Shown: positions 9,247 to 18,707 of the stretch, piece after piece
Numbering within the stretch: the stretch's first letter is position 1
Layout: every line of letters begins with the position of its first letter
Notes under the pieces: generated by a model
The model's input: the letters and a program-made list of their open reading frames with translations, nothing else
Told to the model about the DNA's origin: nothing
Database searches by the model: none
Position numbers and translations under genes: made by a program
Origin: JAEZBP01 sp963832725
Lineage (GTDB): Bacteria; Myxococcota_A; Polyangia; Polyangiales; Sandaracinaceae
Direction: 5' to 3'
Assembly (NCBI GenBank): GCA_963832725.1
Contig: CAWHVG010000001.1
Location: forward strand, 620,001-684,000
DNA length: 64,000 bases

Positions 9247-10503
9247 ATGGGCGCGAGCCGAATCCTCTCCTTCCTCGCCGGCGCACTCGTGCTGGTCTCC
9301 ACCGGCTGCAGTGACCCGCGCCGCATCTACAGCGCAGGCATCTCGGCGCCGGAAGCGCAAGTGCTGATCGAGCGCGGCCCGCGACGGCTCTCGCTCGGCG
9401 TCGTCCCCGCCGCGGGATACGTGCAGGTGAACAACATCCGCGTGCAGGGGGACGACAAGCTCCTCGCGGACGAGGTCGTCACCGTCCGCCTCGGGGAGAC
9501 CCCATTCGTGGAGCTGTCCACGAGCACGGGCTGCTCCGGCGTCCTCGGCGGGACGCCCGCCGGCGAGGTCCACTTCGACTCGACCTACACCCGCTTCTTC
9601 TCGGGTGATCTGACACTCTCCTGCACGGACTTCGTGACCCAGATCCAGGATCTCATCGGGAGCGGAAGCGCGCCGATGGTGCAGGCCCGACGCACACCGG
9701 GTCCCTTGCCGCAGGATCCCGAAGATCCCGTCTTCTTCGCCCAGCGGCTGACGATCACCGACAAGAACTCCTCGCCGGATGCAGCGCGCCCGATCCGACT
9801 GAGCACGAACGCCGACAACCTCTGGACCTGCTCACAGATGGGCGCTCCCCTCGATTGCACGCTGGCATTGATGCTCCTCGGCCAACCCTTCATCGTCCGC
9901 TACGACGTGAGCGACGTCAGCGCGGGCTACTCGCCGGAGATCATCATCTTCTCGCTGGACGACCGGGAGGTCCGGAGCGTCACCCCGAGCCAGGGCCAGC
10001 TCATCCTCACCGACGGCACCGTCGCCCGCTTCGTCGACGGCACCCGCATCGACGGCTCGATGCCCAACGACACACCGGGGCCGAACCAGCTCACCAGCCT
10101 GCAGGCGGTGGCGGACGCCGTCGCCAAGGGCCAGGTGGTCCGCCTGAAAGGGAGCTCCGTCCTCCAGATGTCGCTCCCGGTCTCGCTCGTGGCCATCCGC
10201 GTGTCGATGCAGATCGTCCCCAACGCCACCAGCACCACCGGCAACCAGACGCTCGCGTTCCAGGCCTCCGTCCTCGGCGTCGACCCGAAGCTCGGCACCG
10301 TGACCTTGCCGCTCCAGACCGACGTGCAGGTCACCGGCGACACCGTCATCAGCGGCGACTACGACACGCTGAGCGCGCTCGCGGAGGCCGTCGGCAACGG
10401 CGTCGTGGTCCGGGCCGACGTGGTCGGCGAGATCGCCCAGAGCGAGCCCCGCCTCGTCGTCAACGCCAACACCCTCCGCCTCTCAAACCGCCCCGTGCAG
10501 TGA
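9247..10503 (+). CDS. Lipoprotein of unknown function
   Basis: 418 residues. ATG 9247 was chosen over the GTG at 9238 because GGAGG ends 8 bases before it and the product then starts with a normal lipoprotein signal: short basic n-region, hydrophobic core and lipobox STGC. The mature part is beta-rich and contains CSGVLGGTPAGEV and a pair of cysteines in WTCSQMGAPLDCTL, possibly a disulfide. It has no recognised domain. It stands alone between a divergent membrane protein gene and the damaged ATPase locus. Confidence 0.8.
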   Translation: MGASRILSFLAGALVLVSTGCSDPRRIYSAGISAPEAQVLIERGPRRLSLGVVPAAGYVQVNNIRVQGDDKLLADEVVTVRLGETPFVELSTSTGCSGVLGGTPAGEVHFDSTYTRFFSGDLTLSCTDFVTQIQDLIGSGSAPMVQARRTPGPLPQDPEDPVFFAQRLTITDKNSSPDAARPIRLSTNADNLWTCSQMGAPLDCTLALMLLGQPFIVRYDVSDVSAGYSPEIIIFSLDDREVRSVTPSQGQLILTDGTVARFVDGTRIDGSMPNDTPGPNQLTSLQAVADAVAKGQVVRLKGSSVLQMSLPVSLVAIRVSMQIVPNATSTTGNQTLAFQASVLGVDPKLGTVTLPLQTDVQVTGDTVISGDYDTLSALAEAVGNGVVVRADVVGEIAQSEPRLVVNANTLRLSNRPVQ

Positions 10504-10790
10504 GGCAGATGGAGAGCGAGCGGCCCGCACGTCTAGATCTCAAGCTCCAGGGCGGCGGCGCCTCGCCCCCCGCGCCCATCCTCACCTTGCCCGAAGCCTG
10601 AGACGTTCTCGAAAATGAGCTCCTCGGTCGCCCCGGAGAATGAACGCGGCGACACCAGCGCGAAAGGCGGAGGCGCGCATCGGGCGCGCCGCCCCCGCTC
10701 GGCGAAGAGAGCGTACAGTGGAGTGGGGCAATCGTGGCGCTGGTTGCCGCGCTCGCGGTCGCTCGCTACGCATGCGAAAGTAGCCCGGCC

Positions 10791-12127
10791 ATGCTGACCA
10801 GGATCCGGTCCAGGGATTCAAGAGCCTGCTCGACGTCGACGTGCGGCTCGGCCCGTTCACCGCATTCGTGGGCGAGAACGGTGTCGGCAAGTCGAACCTC
10901 TTCGACGCGTTGCTCTTCCTCTCGCTCTGATGCGGCACCCCATCCCGGAGGCCGCCGCGCGGCTGCGGGACACCAGCGGAAGGTCCCTCGACCCGACTGG
11001 CCTCTTCACGCACCTCGGCCCCCATCGCGTCCCCCGCCTCTTGATCAGCGCCGACCTCGTCGTCCCCCGGGAGGTGGAGGACGACTACGGCGTCGCGGTG
11101 CAGGCGGCGCTGGCGAGCCTGCGATACACCATCGCGTTCGAGCTTCGGGAGGGTCGCGGGGGCCAGCTCGAGATCGTGACGAGAGCCTCGAGCCGGTGCC
11201 TCAGTCGCAGGCCAAGTCCGACCTCGGCTTCGCTACCACGCGCGCCTTCCGCGACAGCGCCATCACCGGCGCCCGCCGGCGCCCGCTGATGTCCACCAAG
11301 AAGGGCGCCGTGCAGCTCCACCAAGGAAGGCCACGGCGGCCGCACCGTGCCGATGGCGCGCTCCTCCCGCGCCGTCCTCGGCGGCGTCAACCTCGACTTC
11401 CCGACGGCGCTGGCAGCGCGCCGGAGATCCAATCGTGGACGCCCTCGCGCTCGAGCCGAGCGCCATGCGGACGCCCGCCCGCTATCACGAGCCACGCACC
11501 ATCGATCCCCACGGCAAGGGACTGCCGGCCGCGCTCGAACGCCTGCGCGCAGAGCGCGGGGACGCCGTGCTCGCCGAGGTGGCCAACCGCTTGGCCAATC
11601 TCCTGCCCGACGTGCGCGAGGTCCGAGTCACCGACGACCCGCGAACCGAGACCTACACCCTCGAAGTCAGCGGCGCGGACGGCGTGTTTCATCCGGCGCG
11701 CGCGCTCTCCGACGGGACCCTCCGCTTCCTCGTGCTCAGCGTCCTCGCCGCCGACCCGACGGCGACGGGCGTGTTGTGCTTCGAGGAGCCCGAGAACGGC
11801 ATGCACCCCAATCGGGTGCCGGCGATGGTGGAGCTCCTGCACGACCTCGCCGTCGATGCGCAGCTTCCGGTCGACGAGACCAACCCGCGCCGGCAGGTCC
11901 TCGTCAACACGCACTCGCCAGCTCGTCTACAAGCGGCTCGACGACGACGAGATCGCGTCGTCGAGCTCTCGGAGGTCATCCAGGGGCCGCCGGGGCACCA
12001 TGTCGACGGTGAAGGTGCCGGAGGGGAGCTGGCGCTCACCGCCTCGGCCATCCGCGGGTGCGCGCCGGCCGCTCCGAGTCAATGGCGGCAGATGAGCTTC
12101 GAGCCGCTCTGGGCGACCGAAGAGTGA
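10791..12127 (+). pseudogene. AAA ATPase (RecF/AAA_21-like) of an ATPase-DUF4276 pair, several frame breaks
   Basis: Starts at ATG 10791 (MLTRIR) and continues after a shift as VQGFKSLLDVDVRLG, then the Walker A region FVGENGVGKSNLFDALL. A second break occurs at the TGA near 10928, after which LMRHPIPEAAARLRDTSGRS continues. More breaks near 11185, 11300-11420 and 11920-12060 separate ETYTLEVSG, ALSDGTLRFLVLSVLA (ABC-like signature), CFEEPENGMHP (Walker B with catalytic Glu) and QVLVNTHSP (H-loop). The tail SFEPLWATEE ends at 12127. At least five breaks are needed. The pieces remain well conserved, so error-rich sequence and recent decay are both possible. In relatives this ATPase type precedes a DUF4276-like protein, as here; such pairs are suspected defence modules. 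Confidence 0.75.
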
Positions 12128-12756
12128 GGCATCTCCAAGCCACCTTGGTGGGCGACGGGACCTCCGACCGCTGCCTCGTCGAAGCGCTCGGCTGGTCCAT
12201 CCGAACCTGGCTCTCCGACGGCGAGCGGGACGCCGAGTTCCGCGTCGAGTTCGCGAACGGCCCGGGCACCTCGCACGACAAGGTGCGAAGAGCGCTCGCC
12301 GAATACCCCGCTATCTCCTCGTCGTCCATCGCGACGCGGAGAGCCAGCCTGCCGACCGCCGATACCAGAGATTGAAGAAGCGACGCGGGACCTGGACGTC
12401 CTCGCCGTCGCCATGGTCCCGGTGCGGATGACCGAGGCTGGCTCCTCTTCGACGACGCCGCCATTCGCCGCGCCGCCGACAACCCGAACGGCAAGAAGCC
12501 CCTCTCGATCCGCCCAGCCCCGAAAGCACGCCGACCCCAAGAGCGCGTTGTTCCGGGCTCTCGAAGCGGCCTCCGAAGAGAGGTCGACACCTCGACCGGT
12601 TTCGGCGGCGGCTCAGCCCTCGCCGCGCGCGGGTCGCGGAGCAACATCCTGGACTACTCGCCGCTCCTCTCGAACCCCGAGTTCGCGCGCTTCGTCGACG
12701 ACCTCGGCGACGCCCTCGAGCGCTGGTGGGCCAGCGAAGGAGCCAGCGGAGAATGA
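12124..12756 (+). pseudogene. DUF4276-like protein (TOPRIM-like partner of the AAA ATPase), several frame breaks
   Basis: The GTG at 12124 overlaps the ATPase stop (GTGA), so the pair is translationally coupled. The visible pieces, in three frames, are LQATLVGDGTSDRCLVEALG, RYLLVVHRDAESQPADRRYQ, EIEEATRDLDVLAVAMVPVR, MTEAWLLFDDAAIRRAADNP, DPKSALFRALEAAS, and LDYSPLLSNPEFARFVDDLG. The order and the motifs LVGDGTSD, VVHRDAE and RMTEAWLL match the DUF4276-like family, whose acidic motifs suggest a TOPRIM-type nuclease fold. Breaks fall near 12305, 12372, 12438, 12530 and 12580-12640. It stops at 12756 and converges with the HNH gene. A nuclease function is inference. Confidence 0.7.
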
Positions 12757-12877
12757 GCCGGGCGCACCGCGGACGCGGCAGCGTGCGGGAGCCTCAGTTC
12801 TTCCACCGCGACGCGTGCCTGGCGATCCACTCGGCGACCGAGAGATCCAGCTCGGCGTCGCGGCGCGCCGGCTCGTC

Positions 12878-13020
12878 GCGAAGCGCAGCGTCCTCGCGAA
12901 GCGCAGCGCTCCTCGCGAAGCGCAGCGTCCTCGCGAAGCGCAGCGTCCTCGCGAAGCGCAGCGTCCTCGCGAAGCGGAGCGTCCTCGCGAAGCGGAGCGT
13001 CCTCGCGAAGCGCAGCCTCA
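12878..13020. repeat. 18-bp tandem repeat, about 8 units, inside the HNH gene
   Basis: The unit is GCGAAGCGCAGCGTCCTC with C/G variation at one position. One copy is 19 bp (AGCGCTCCTC), which shifts the minus-strand frame inside the array. On the coding strand 18 bp equals six codons (ALREDA), so unit number can change without breaking the frame, but the 19-bp copy breaks it. Confidence 0.9.
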
Positions 13021-14194
13021 TTCCGAAGCGCTGTGCCGTCGCGCCGCGCAGCGTCATCGGCCGCGCACACCACCTCGACGCAGGCGTTGTAGTCCGGGCG
13101 GGTGCCGTCCCAGCCGGTGAGGCCGGTCTCGTCGTCGATCTCGAGCTCGGCGTGATCTTCCTCGAACGCGCAGAGCGGATGGTCCGGCGGCGCGGGTGCG
13201 GCGCAGACGGGCTCGAGGACGCCGCCGTCGGACGGAAGAAGGTCGGCTTCGCGCCGCCATCGAGGCGGACCCGCCAGCCGTCTTCGTGAAGCAGGCGATG
13301 GTGGAAGGTGCAGAGGGCGACGAGGTTGCCGAGCTTCGTCTCGCCGCCGTCCATCCAATGCTCGGCGTGGTGGACGTCGATGAAGCGGTCGTGCGTGCAG
13401 CCCGGGAAGGCGCAGCCGCCGTCCCGCGCCATGACGGCGCGGCGAAGGGCCGGCGGGAATCCTCCGGGTCTTGCGGCCGATGTCGAGGATGCTGCCGTCC
13501 TCGTCCCGCGCGATCCCGGTCAGGCCGCAGTCGCACGCGAGGCGCCGCAACGTTTCCGCGGAAACGCGGCGCCGTCATCGAGCGTGGCCGTGTGGGTCTC
13601 GTTCAGGGATCCGGCCCGAGGCTCACCACCGAGATCCGCCCGGTCGGCGCCGCTCGTGCGGGTCTCGGCGACGGTCTCGGCCGACTTGGTCCCAGCCAGT
13701 CCTCGCTCTCGCGCGCTCTCTTTGCGCGCCGCCAGGACTTCGTCCGCCATCCGCACAGGCGTCGCCAGGGTCGGCTTCTCGGCGTCGCCGACCTCGCCGC
13801 CATCTGCACGCGGACGGCGCGCAGGGCCTCCATCACCCGCTCGGCCTCGTCCGGGAGGAGCTCGGCCTCGAGCCGCACGGTGGGCTCGCCCCGATGGCGC
13901 AGGCGGACCCAACGCTCGAACGCGTCCCCCTCGAACGCCTCTCCTCCCGGGCTCCGCCTGCTGCGTGCGGACTCCTCGGCAGACCCGCTCGAGCTGCGAG
14001 GCGGTCGACTCGAGCGCGATGGCCAGGAGCTTCGACTCGTTCTCCGGCGTGGCCACCCGCGTCATCGCCCGCACCTTGGAGTAGCTGACCCGCGCCGTCC
14101 GTAAGGCGTCGTCGATGGCGGGCAACACCTTCAGCGCGCGGCCCACCCGGAGCGCTCGCGGGCGGCGCCGAGGTCGGGGCTGATCGCCAGTTCA

Positions 14195-14350
14195 GGGCCC
14201 GCGGAAGAACAGCCCGTCGCACCGAGGGCGTCGATCGCCCCGCTCGCAAGGCGGCCCCGAGGAGGAATAGTGGGACTATTTCGACGAGGTGGAACGCAGC
14301 GAGCGGGGATGTAGTGACGGCCAATGCAGGAGCTGTTCTGGAGCGGGCCC
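14195..14350. mobile_element. 156-bp imperfect palindrome (MITE- or REP-like) inserted in the DUF222 domain
   Basis: The two halves fold onto each other around AATAGT-GGG-ACTATT (14266-14280). Going outward, matching blocks occur at equal spacing in both halves: AATAGT, CCCCGCTCGC, AGAACAGC and GGGCCCGC (left 14195-14202, right 14343-14350). The flanking sequence is coding for DUF222: SCAH on one side and LNWR on the other, normally separated by about one residue. It has no ORF of its own, so movement would need a transposase elsewhere. A TG dinucleotide borders both ends, possibly a target duplication. Confidence 0.7.
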
Positions 14351-14594
14351 GACAGTGGGCGCAGCTCGGCGCCTTGGCGAGCCACAGGCCGACTCGTCGA
14401 TCCGACTGCGGATCAAGACGAGCTGCCGGTGAACCGCGGCGTCGAGATGGGCGGAGAGCTCGGCCAGCTCCCGCTCGGCGGCCTCCTCGTCCATCTGCGA
14501 GGCGTCCACCGCCTGCGCAAGCGAGGCCGCCGGCGGGAAGTCGGCACGGCAGCGTCGTCCAGGCGAGAGCCTCGCGCCGCGCGAACGAGACGCC

Positions 14595-15636
14595 CTACTC
14601 TGCCGCGCGGTCGATGAGCTGGCCCTCACGGTCGCGCGTGGCCCAGAACTCGACCAGCTGCGGCCAGAGCTGCTTGGCCGCCGCGCTCGAGACGACGGCG
14701 CCGACGTGGCCGCCCGCGAGGTGGACGTGCTCGGTGTCGCTCGAGCCGACCTCGTCGAGGAGGACCGACGCGCTCTCCCAGGGGACGATGTTGTCGTGCG
14801 CGAAGGTGATCGCCATCACCGGGCAGGTGATGTCCGAGAGGTAGATACGCCGGCCCGAGAGCGAGAGCTGGCCGCGGATCAATCGGTCTTCCCGGTAGAG
14901 CTCGCGGATGTAGGTGCGGTAGCACTCGCCGGGGAAGGAGACGTTGTCGTTGCCCCAGGTCTCGATGGCGAAGAAGCCGTCCAGGAAGCGGTCGTCCCAG
15001 GCGCGGTCGAGGAGGCGCACGGTCTTCCAGAGGTTCAGCGTCGGCCGCAGCATCTGAAACGAGGCTTGCATGATCTGCCAGGGGACGTTGCCGAAGCCGT
15101 TCACGAGCGCGTCGACGTCGAAGGCCGGGCTCCGCACCCAGCGGCTCAGCATGCCGTCGTCCGCGAAGCGGATCGGCGCCGCCAGCGCCACCAGCGAGGC
15201 GAAGCGGTCCGGGTGCGCCGCCGCGTGGACCGCCGCCAGGGTGCCGCCCATGCAGTAGCCGAGGACGTGCGTCTTGCCGCGCGTGCCGAAGCGCGCGGCC
15301 ACCCGGATGGCCCGGCCGACGTAGCGGTCGGCCACGTCGTCGAAGCTGAGCAGCCGGTCCTCGTCGCTCGGCGTCCCCCAGTCGATGCAGAAGACGTCGA
15401 AGCCTTGGCTGACGAGGTACTCGGCGAAGCTCTTGCCGGGCAAGAGATCGAGCACGTAATGGCGATTGATCAGGCTCGGGATGAGCAGGACCGGCGTCTC
15501 GTACGCCACGCCCTCGGGCCGGGCGCGATAGCGCAAGAAGCCGCCACTTGTTCTCGCGGTGGACCACGTCGGCCGGCGTGGTCCCGACGGGAGGCCGGCC
15601 GGCGGCGACCCGGCGCGCGAGCGACAAGAAGCTCAC
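14595..15636 (-). CDS. phaC: Class III-type poly(hydroxyalkanoate) synthase subunit PhaC (one frame break)
   Basis: Polymerises hydroxyacyl-CoA into storage polyester on granules. GTG 15636 overlaps the stop of the acyl-CoA synthetase gene. The N-terminus SFLSLARRVAAGRPP to ENKWRLL is joined to RYRARPEGVAYETPVLLIPS by a shift at about 15537 (extra T in GGCTTCTTG). The lipase-like box GYCMGG has Cys at about residue 128 as nucleophile, as in PHA synthases; the Asp lies in FAHDNIVPWES and the His in GGHVGAVVS. About 346 residues, fitting class III PhaC, which works with a PhaE-type subunit; the 17382-17753 gene upstream is a good candidate for it. Confidence 0.87.
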
Positions 15637-17378
15637 GAGCGGGCCTCGTAGAGCGCGTCGATCTCGCGCTGGAAGCGGGCGACGATTTGCTTGCGCTTGG
15701 GCTTGAGTGTGGCCGTCAAGAGGCCGTTCTCCACGGTCAGCGGCTGCTCGATGAGGACGAACTTCTTGATGGTCTCGTACTTGGCCAGCTCGCCATTCAC
15801 CCGGTCGATGCGCTTCTGCACCAGCGCCCGCCGCGCCTCGTCGCGCGCGCCTTCGGCCACGCCGCTCTCTTCGAGGTGGGCGTCCACCGCCGCTTCGTCG
15901 AGCCACACGGCCGCCACGAGGTACTTCGCCCGTCCCCGCACACGACGACGTGGGTCAGGAAGGGATCGTCCCGGAAGCGCACCTCGATGTTGGCCGGCGC
16001 GACGTTCTTGCCGCCCGCCGTCACGAAGATGTCCTTCTTGCGGTCGATGATCTGCAGGAAGCCATCGTCGGTGAAGCGGCCGACGTCGCCGGTCTTCAGC
16101 CAGCCGTCGGCGGTGAACGCGTCCCGCGTGGACTCGGGATCCTTGTGGTAGCCGCCGAAGATGCTGTCGCCGCGGGCGAGGATCTCGCCGTCCTCGGCCA
16201 GCTTCAGCTCGACCGAGGGGAGCGGCTTGCCCACCGAGTCGAAGCGGAAGGCGTCGGGCCGGTTGAGCGTCAGGGTCGGGCTGGCCTCGGTCAGGCCGTA
16301 GCCCTCGACCACGAGCAACCCGCGCGCCGTGGAAGAGCTCCTTCACCTCCCGCTTGAGCCCCGCCCCGCCCGACAGGCAGAAGCGGAGGCGCCCGCCCGT
16401 CAGCTCGAGGAGCGCCTTCTGCTGGGCGGCCGGCGTCTCCTTCCGCATCGCCTGGGTCGCCAGCTTCTCCCACACGCTCGGCACGCTCATGAACACGTGC
16501 GGCCGCACGACGGGCAGCGCGTCCATGACCTGCCGCGGGTCGGCCATGTAGCTCGTCCAGCCCAGGGTGTTGCCGAGGCAGGCCTCGCCGAAGCCGAAGA
16601 TGTGGCTGAAGGGCAGCCACAAGAGATCGACCGCGCCCTCGTCGATCAGAGGCGCGTTGCAGCGCAGCCAGTCCGCGCCGTTGACACCCACGTTGCGGTG
16701 GGTGAGCGGGACGCCCTTGGGCCGGCCGCTGGTGCCGCTCGTGTAGAGCATCACCGCCGGCTGATCGAGGCCGACTCCGTCCAGCATGCGCTCGAACGCG
16801 GTCGGCTCCTCGCGGTCCTTGGCCGCGCCGGCGGCGAGCGCGCGCCCGAAGTGGATCACCCGCCGCTCCACGTCGGCGTAGGGCGGGACCACGAGGTCGC
16901 GCTCTTTCAACGACTCCAGCGAGCGGCCGACGTCGAGCTCGTCGTCGAGCAGGACGATGCGGCGCACGCCCTGCATCGTGGGCCAGCGCCTCGATCACCC
17001 GCGCCAGGAGCGCCTCGGTGTCGACGAAGAGCACGCGCACGTCGCCGTGCTCGATGACGTAGCCGGCCTGATCGGCCGTGCTCGCCGGGTAGATGGGCAC
17101 CATCACGCCGCCCGCGGCCTGGATCCCGAGCGCCGCGGCCATCCACTCCACGCGGTTGGGCGCGAAGATGGCGGCGCGCTCGCCGCTCTTCAGCTCTCCG
17201 GACGAGGAAGAGCGCGATCTTTCGGATCTGATCCGCGTGCGCTTTCCAGGTGACGGCTTCGTAGTCGCCGTCCGACATCGGGATCATGTAGCGGACCTGC
17301 GCGGCGCGCGCCGGCAGCGCATCGAAGATGGCGCGCGGGCGCGATCTTCAGCTCGGACACGTAGGGGGTGATATCCAT
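15633..17378 (-). CDS. Long-chain acyl-CoA synthetase (AMP-forming), several frame breaks
   Basis: ATP-dependent activation of fatty acids to CoA esters. The fragments read MDITPYVSELKIAPAR, then MIPMSDGDYEAVTWKAHADQ, MEWMAAALGIQAAGGVMVPI, the P-loop LYTSGTSGRPKGVPLTHRNV, FLPFSHIFGFGE-like, EGYGLTEASPTLTLNRPDAF, WLKTGDVGRFTDDGFLQIID and ENGLLTATLKPKRKQIVARF, all in family order. Breaks lie near 17330, 17210, 17000, 16320 and 15925. Joined it is about 580 residues, the family norm. It lies between a phasin/PhaE-like gene and phaC with GTGA overlap to phaC, so it probably feeds acyl-CoA into PHA synthesis or recovers it from granules. It looks like a real gene hit by indels. Confidence 0.82.
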
Positions 17379-17381
17379 GGC

Positions 17382-17753
17382 TCAGCCCTTCTCGATCTCC
17401 GTCGTCTTGGTCTCCGCCTTGGCGGTGCGCTTCGCTGCCGGCTCCGCCGCCTGGACCACGGGCGCGGGCGCCTCGAGCGTCGCGAGGCGCTCCTCGAGGT
17501 CGATCAGCGTGCTCTGGATCTGGTTCAGCGCGTGGAGCGCGCGCTCCTGGTCCTTCTTCGTCGGGAGGCCCCATCCGCCCCAGAACTGCGCGAGCGCCTG
17601 CTCACCGGCCGCCCGTGCCTTCATGGCGTTGGCGAGGATCTGCCCCGCCGGGCCGAGCACGGCCGGGTTCTTCATCACGCCTTCGAGGTAGCTCGCCGTC
17701 GCGCTCTCCCAGGCGTAGAACCCCTTTTTCCATTGCTCCCACGCATCCGTCAT
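17382..17753 (-). CDS. Phasin / PhaE-like PHA granule protein
   Basis: 123 residues from ATG 17753, preceded by GGAGAAG. The body is helical (EQWKKGFYAWESATASYLEG), followed by WGGWGLPTKKDQERALHALN and a coiled coil IQSTLIDLEERLATLE, a layout seen in PhaE-type PHA synthase subunits and in phasins. The tail is Ala/Lys/Glu-rich. A longer reading from TTG 17834 would add IAFESD repeats but lacks coding character. It heads the cluster with the acyl-CoA synthetase and phaC. The exact class (PhaE versus phasin) is not certain. Confidence 0.72.
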   Translation of the reverse strand: MTDAWEQWKKGFYAWESATASYLEGVMKNPAVLGPAGQILANAMKARAAGEQALAQFWGGWGLPTKKDQERALHALNQIQSTLIDLEERLATLEAPAPVVQAAEPAAKRTAKAETKTTEIEKG

Positions 17754-17771
17754 CTCATCTTCTCCGTTGGC

Positions 17772-17820
17772 TTCGAACGCAATGTCGCTTTCGAACGCAA
17801 TGTCGCTTTCGAACGCAATG
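17772..17820. repeat. 18-bp direct repeat, 2.7 copies, upstream of the PhaE-like gene
   Basis: TTCGAACGCAATGTCGCT is repeated at 17772, 17790 and (13 bp) 17808. It lies in the leader just upstream of the chosen ATG; each unit has an internal TTCGAA palindrome. Translated in the upstream frame it would give IAFESD repeats. Confidence 0.85.
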
Positions 17821-17861
17821 CTGGGTCGACGCAATATTGGCTCGATGCAATCGTCTCATCT

Positions 17862-18707
17862 TCAGCGCGGCGTGACCCTTCTCAGGCGGTCCGCGGTCAT
17901 GAACGTGTCGCCGGAGTCCGGCGGGGCCTCCGCGCGCGCCACCTCGCCGAAGCACTCGAAGAGCCAGCTGATGACGTGGCGATGGATCGGGGCGCCGATG
18001 GCCGGCGCGACGGTGACTTTCTGGTCGACCTCCCACGCCTGGCCGAACGACCAGTCCGGCAGGTCCAGCCTCCCGGCGCCGACCACGTCGATGTCGTAGG
18101 TGTCGGTGCCGCGGTAGGCGAGCCCGAGCGCCGTCCCCTGGCTCACCTCGCCGACGCTGGTCCAGCGATCGCCGGGCTGGAGCGGCAGCCGGAAGAGCAG
18201 GACGGGCGAGTCGTAGGGCAGAAGGGTCTGGCCCTCGGGCGGGTTCGGGTCGGCCGAGGCCACGCCGTGGAGCCAGAGCCCGCGCTCGTCGAGGTGGTAG
18301 ACACCGAGTGTGTTCGCTTCCACGTCGATCGGCGCCACGTAGTCGGCGTCGGGGAGGAAGGTCGACGCGAACCACTGGTCCCGGAGCGGCTCGGCGGTGA
18401 TCCCGACCACCATGTCGTCGGCGTAGTCGGGCGACAGATCCCAGGAGCGCCGCCCCGCCGAGTCGACCTGACCGTCGAACTGCAAAGAGCGCGGTGTGCC
18501 CTGCGGGTTGACCAGGTAGTGCTGCGCCTGCCCGTAGACCACGGGGAGCTCGCCCGCCTCCAGCGTCCCGTCCAGGTTCGGCAGGCACGTGAAGGGCTCC
18601 ACCGCGCCCGGCGCGTAGGGCGTGGCGCCGGGGGGCGTCTGGTTCGGACCGCAGCCGGCGATCAGACCGAGCACCAGGACCGAAGTCGCGGAAAACCAGC
18701 GGCTCAC
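17862..18707 (-). CDS. Lipoprotein, member C of a local three-paralogue family
   Basis: 281 residues from GTG 18707, which overlaps the stop of the outer-membrane protein gene. Signal peptide with lipobox LIAGC. The mature part has CLPNLDGTLEAGELPVVYGQ, RRSWDLSPDYADD, WFASTFLPDADYVAPI, LLFRLPLQPGDRWTSVGEV, YDIDVVGAGRLDLPD and FECFGEVARAEAPPDSGDTF. The same order of blocks occurs in the products of 21506-22510 and 24112-25053, so the three are paralogues. This copy lacks the N-terminal disulfide motif of the other two. Function unknown; being in one operon with an outer-membrane protein suggests a cell-surface or periplasmic role. Confidence 0.85.
   Translation of the reverse strand: MSRWFSATSVLVLGLIAGCGPNQTPPGATPYAPGAVEPFTCLPNLDGTLEAGELPVVYGQAQHYLVNPQGTPRSLQFDGQVDSAGRRSWDLSPDYADDMVVGITAEPLRDQWFASTFLPDADYVAPIDVEANTLGVYHLDERGLWLHGVASADPNPPEGQTLLPYDSPVLLFRLPLQPGDRWTSVGEVSQGTALGLAYRGTDTYDIDVVGAGRLDLPDWSFGQAWEVDQKVTVAPAIGAPIHRHVISWLFECFGEVARAEAPPDSGDTFMTADRLRRVTPR

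Larger units (their letters stand above)
12794..14494 (-). pseudogene. DUF222/HNH endonuclease gene, multiple frame breaks and a 156-bp palindromic insertion
   Basis: The pieces read in order on the minus strand: MDEEAAERELAELSAHLDAA (from 14494; the true start may lie upstream), LWLAKAPSCAH, then an interruption, then LNWR, ISPDLGAARER, VGRALKVLPAIDDALRTARV, SYSKVRAMTRVATPENESKL, RLEAELLPDEAERVMEALRA, and the HNH domain CAFPGCTHDRFIDVHHAEHW with LVALCTFHHRLLHEDG. The C-terminus has ALREDA hexapeptide repeats and ends SVAEWIARHASRWKN. DUF222-HNH proteins are common in actinobacteria and Polyangiales, often in many copies. At least six frame breaks plus an insertion between the SCAH and LNWR pieces of DUF222 make this copy inactive as assembled. 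Confidence 0.8.
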
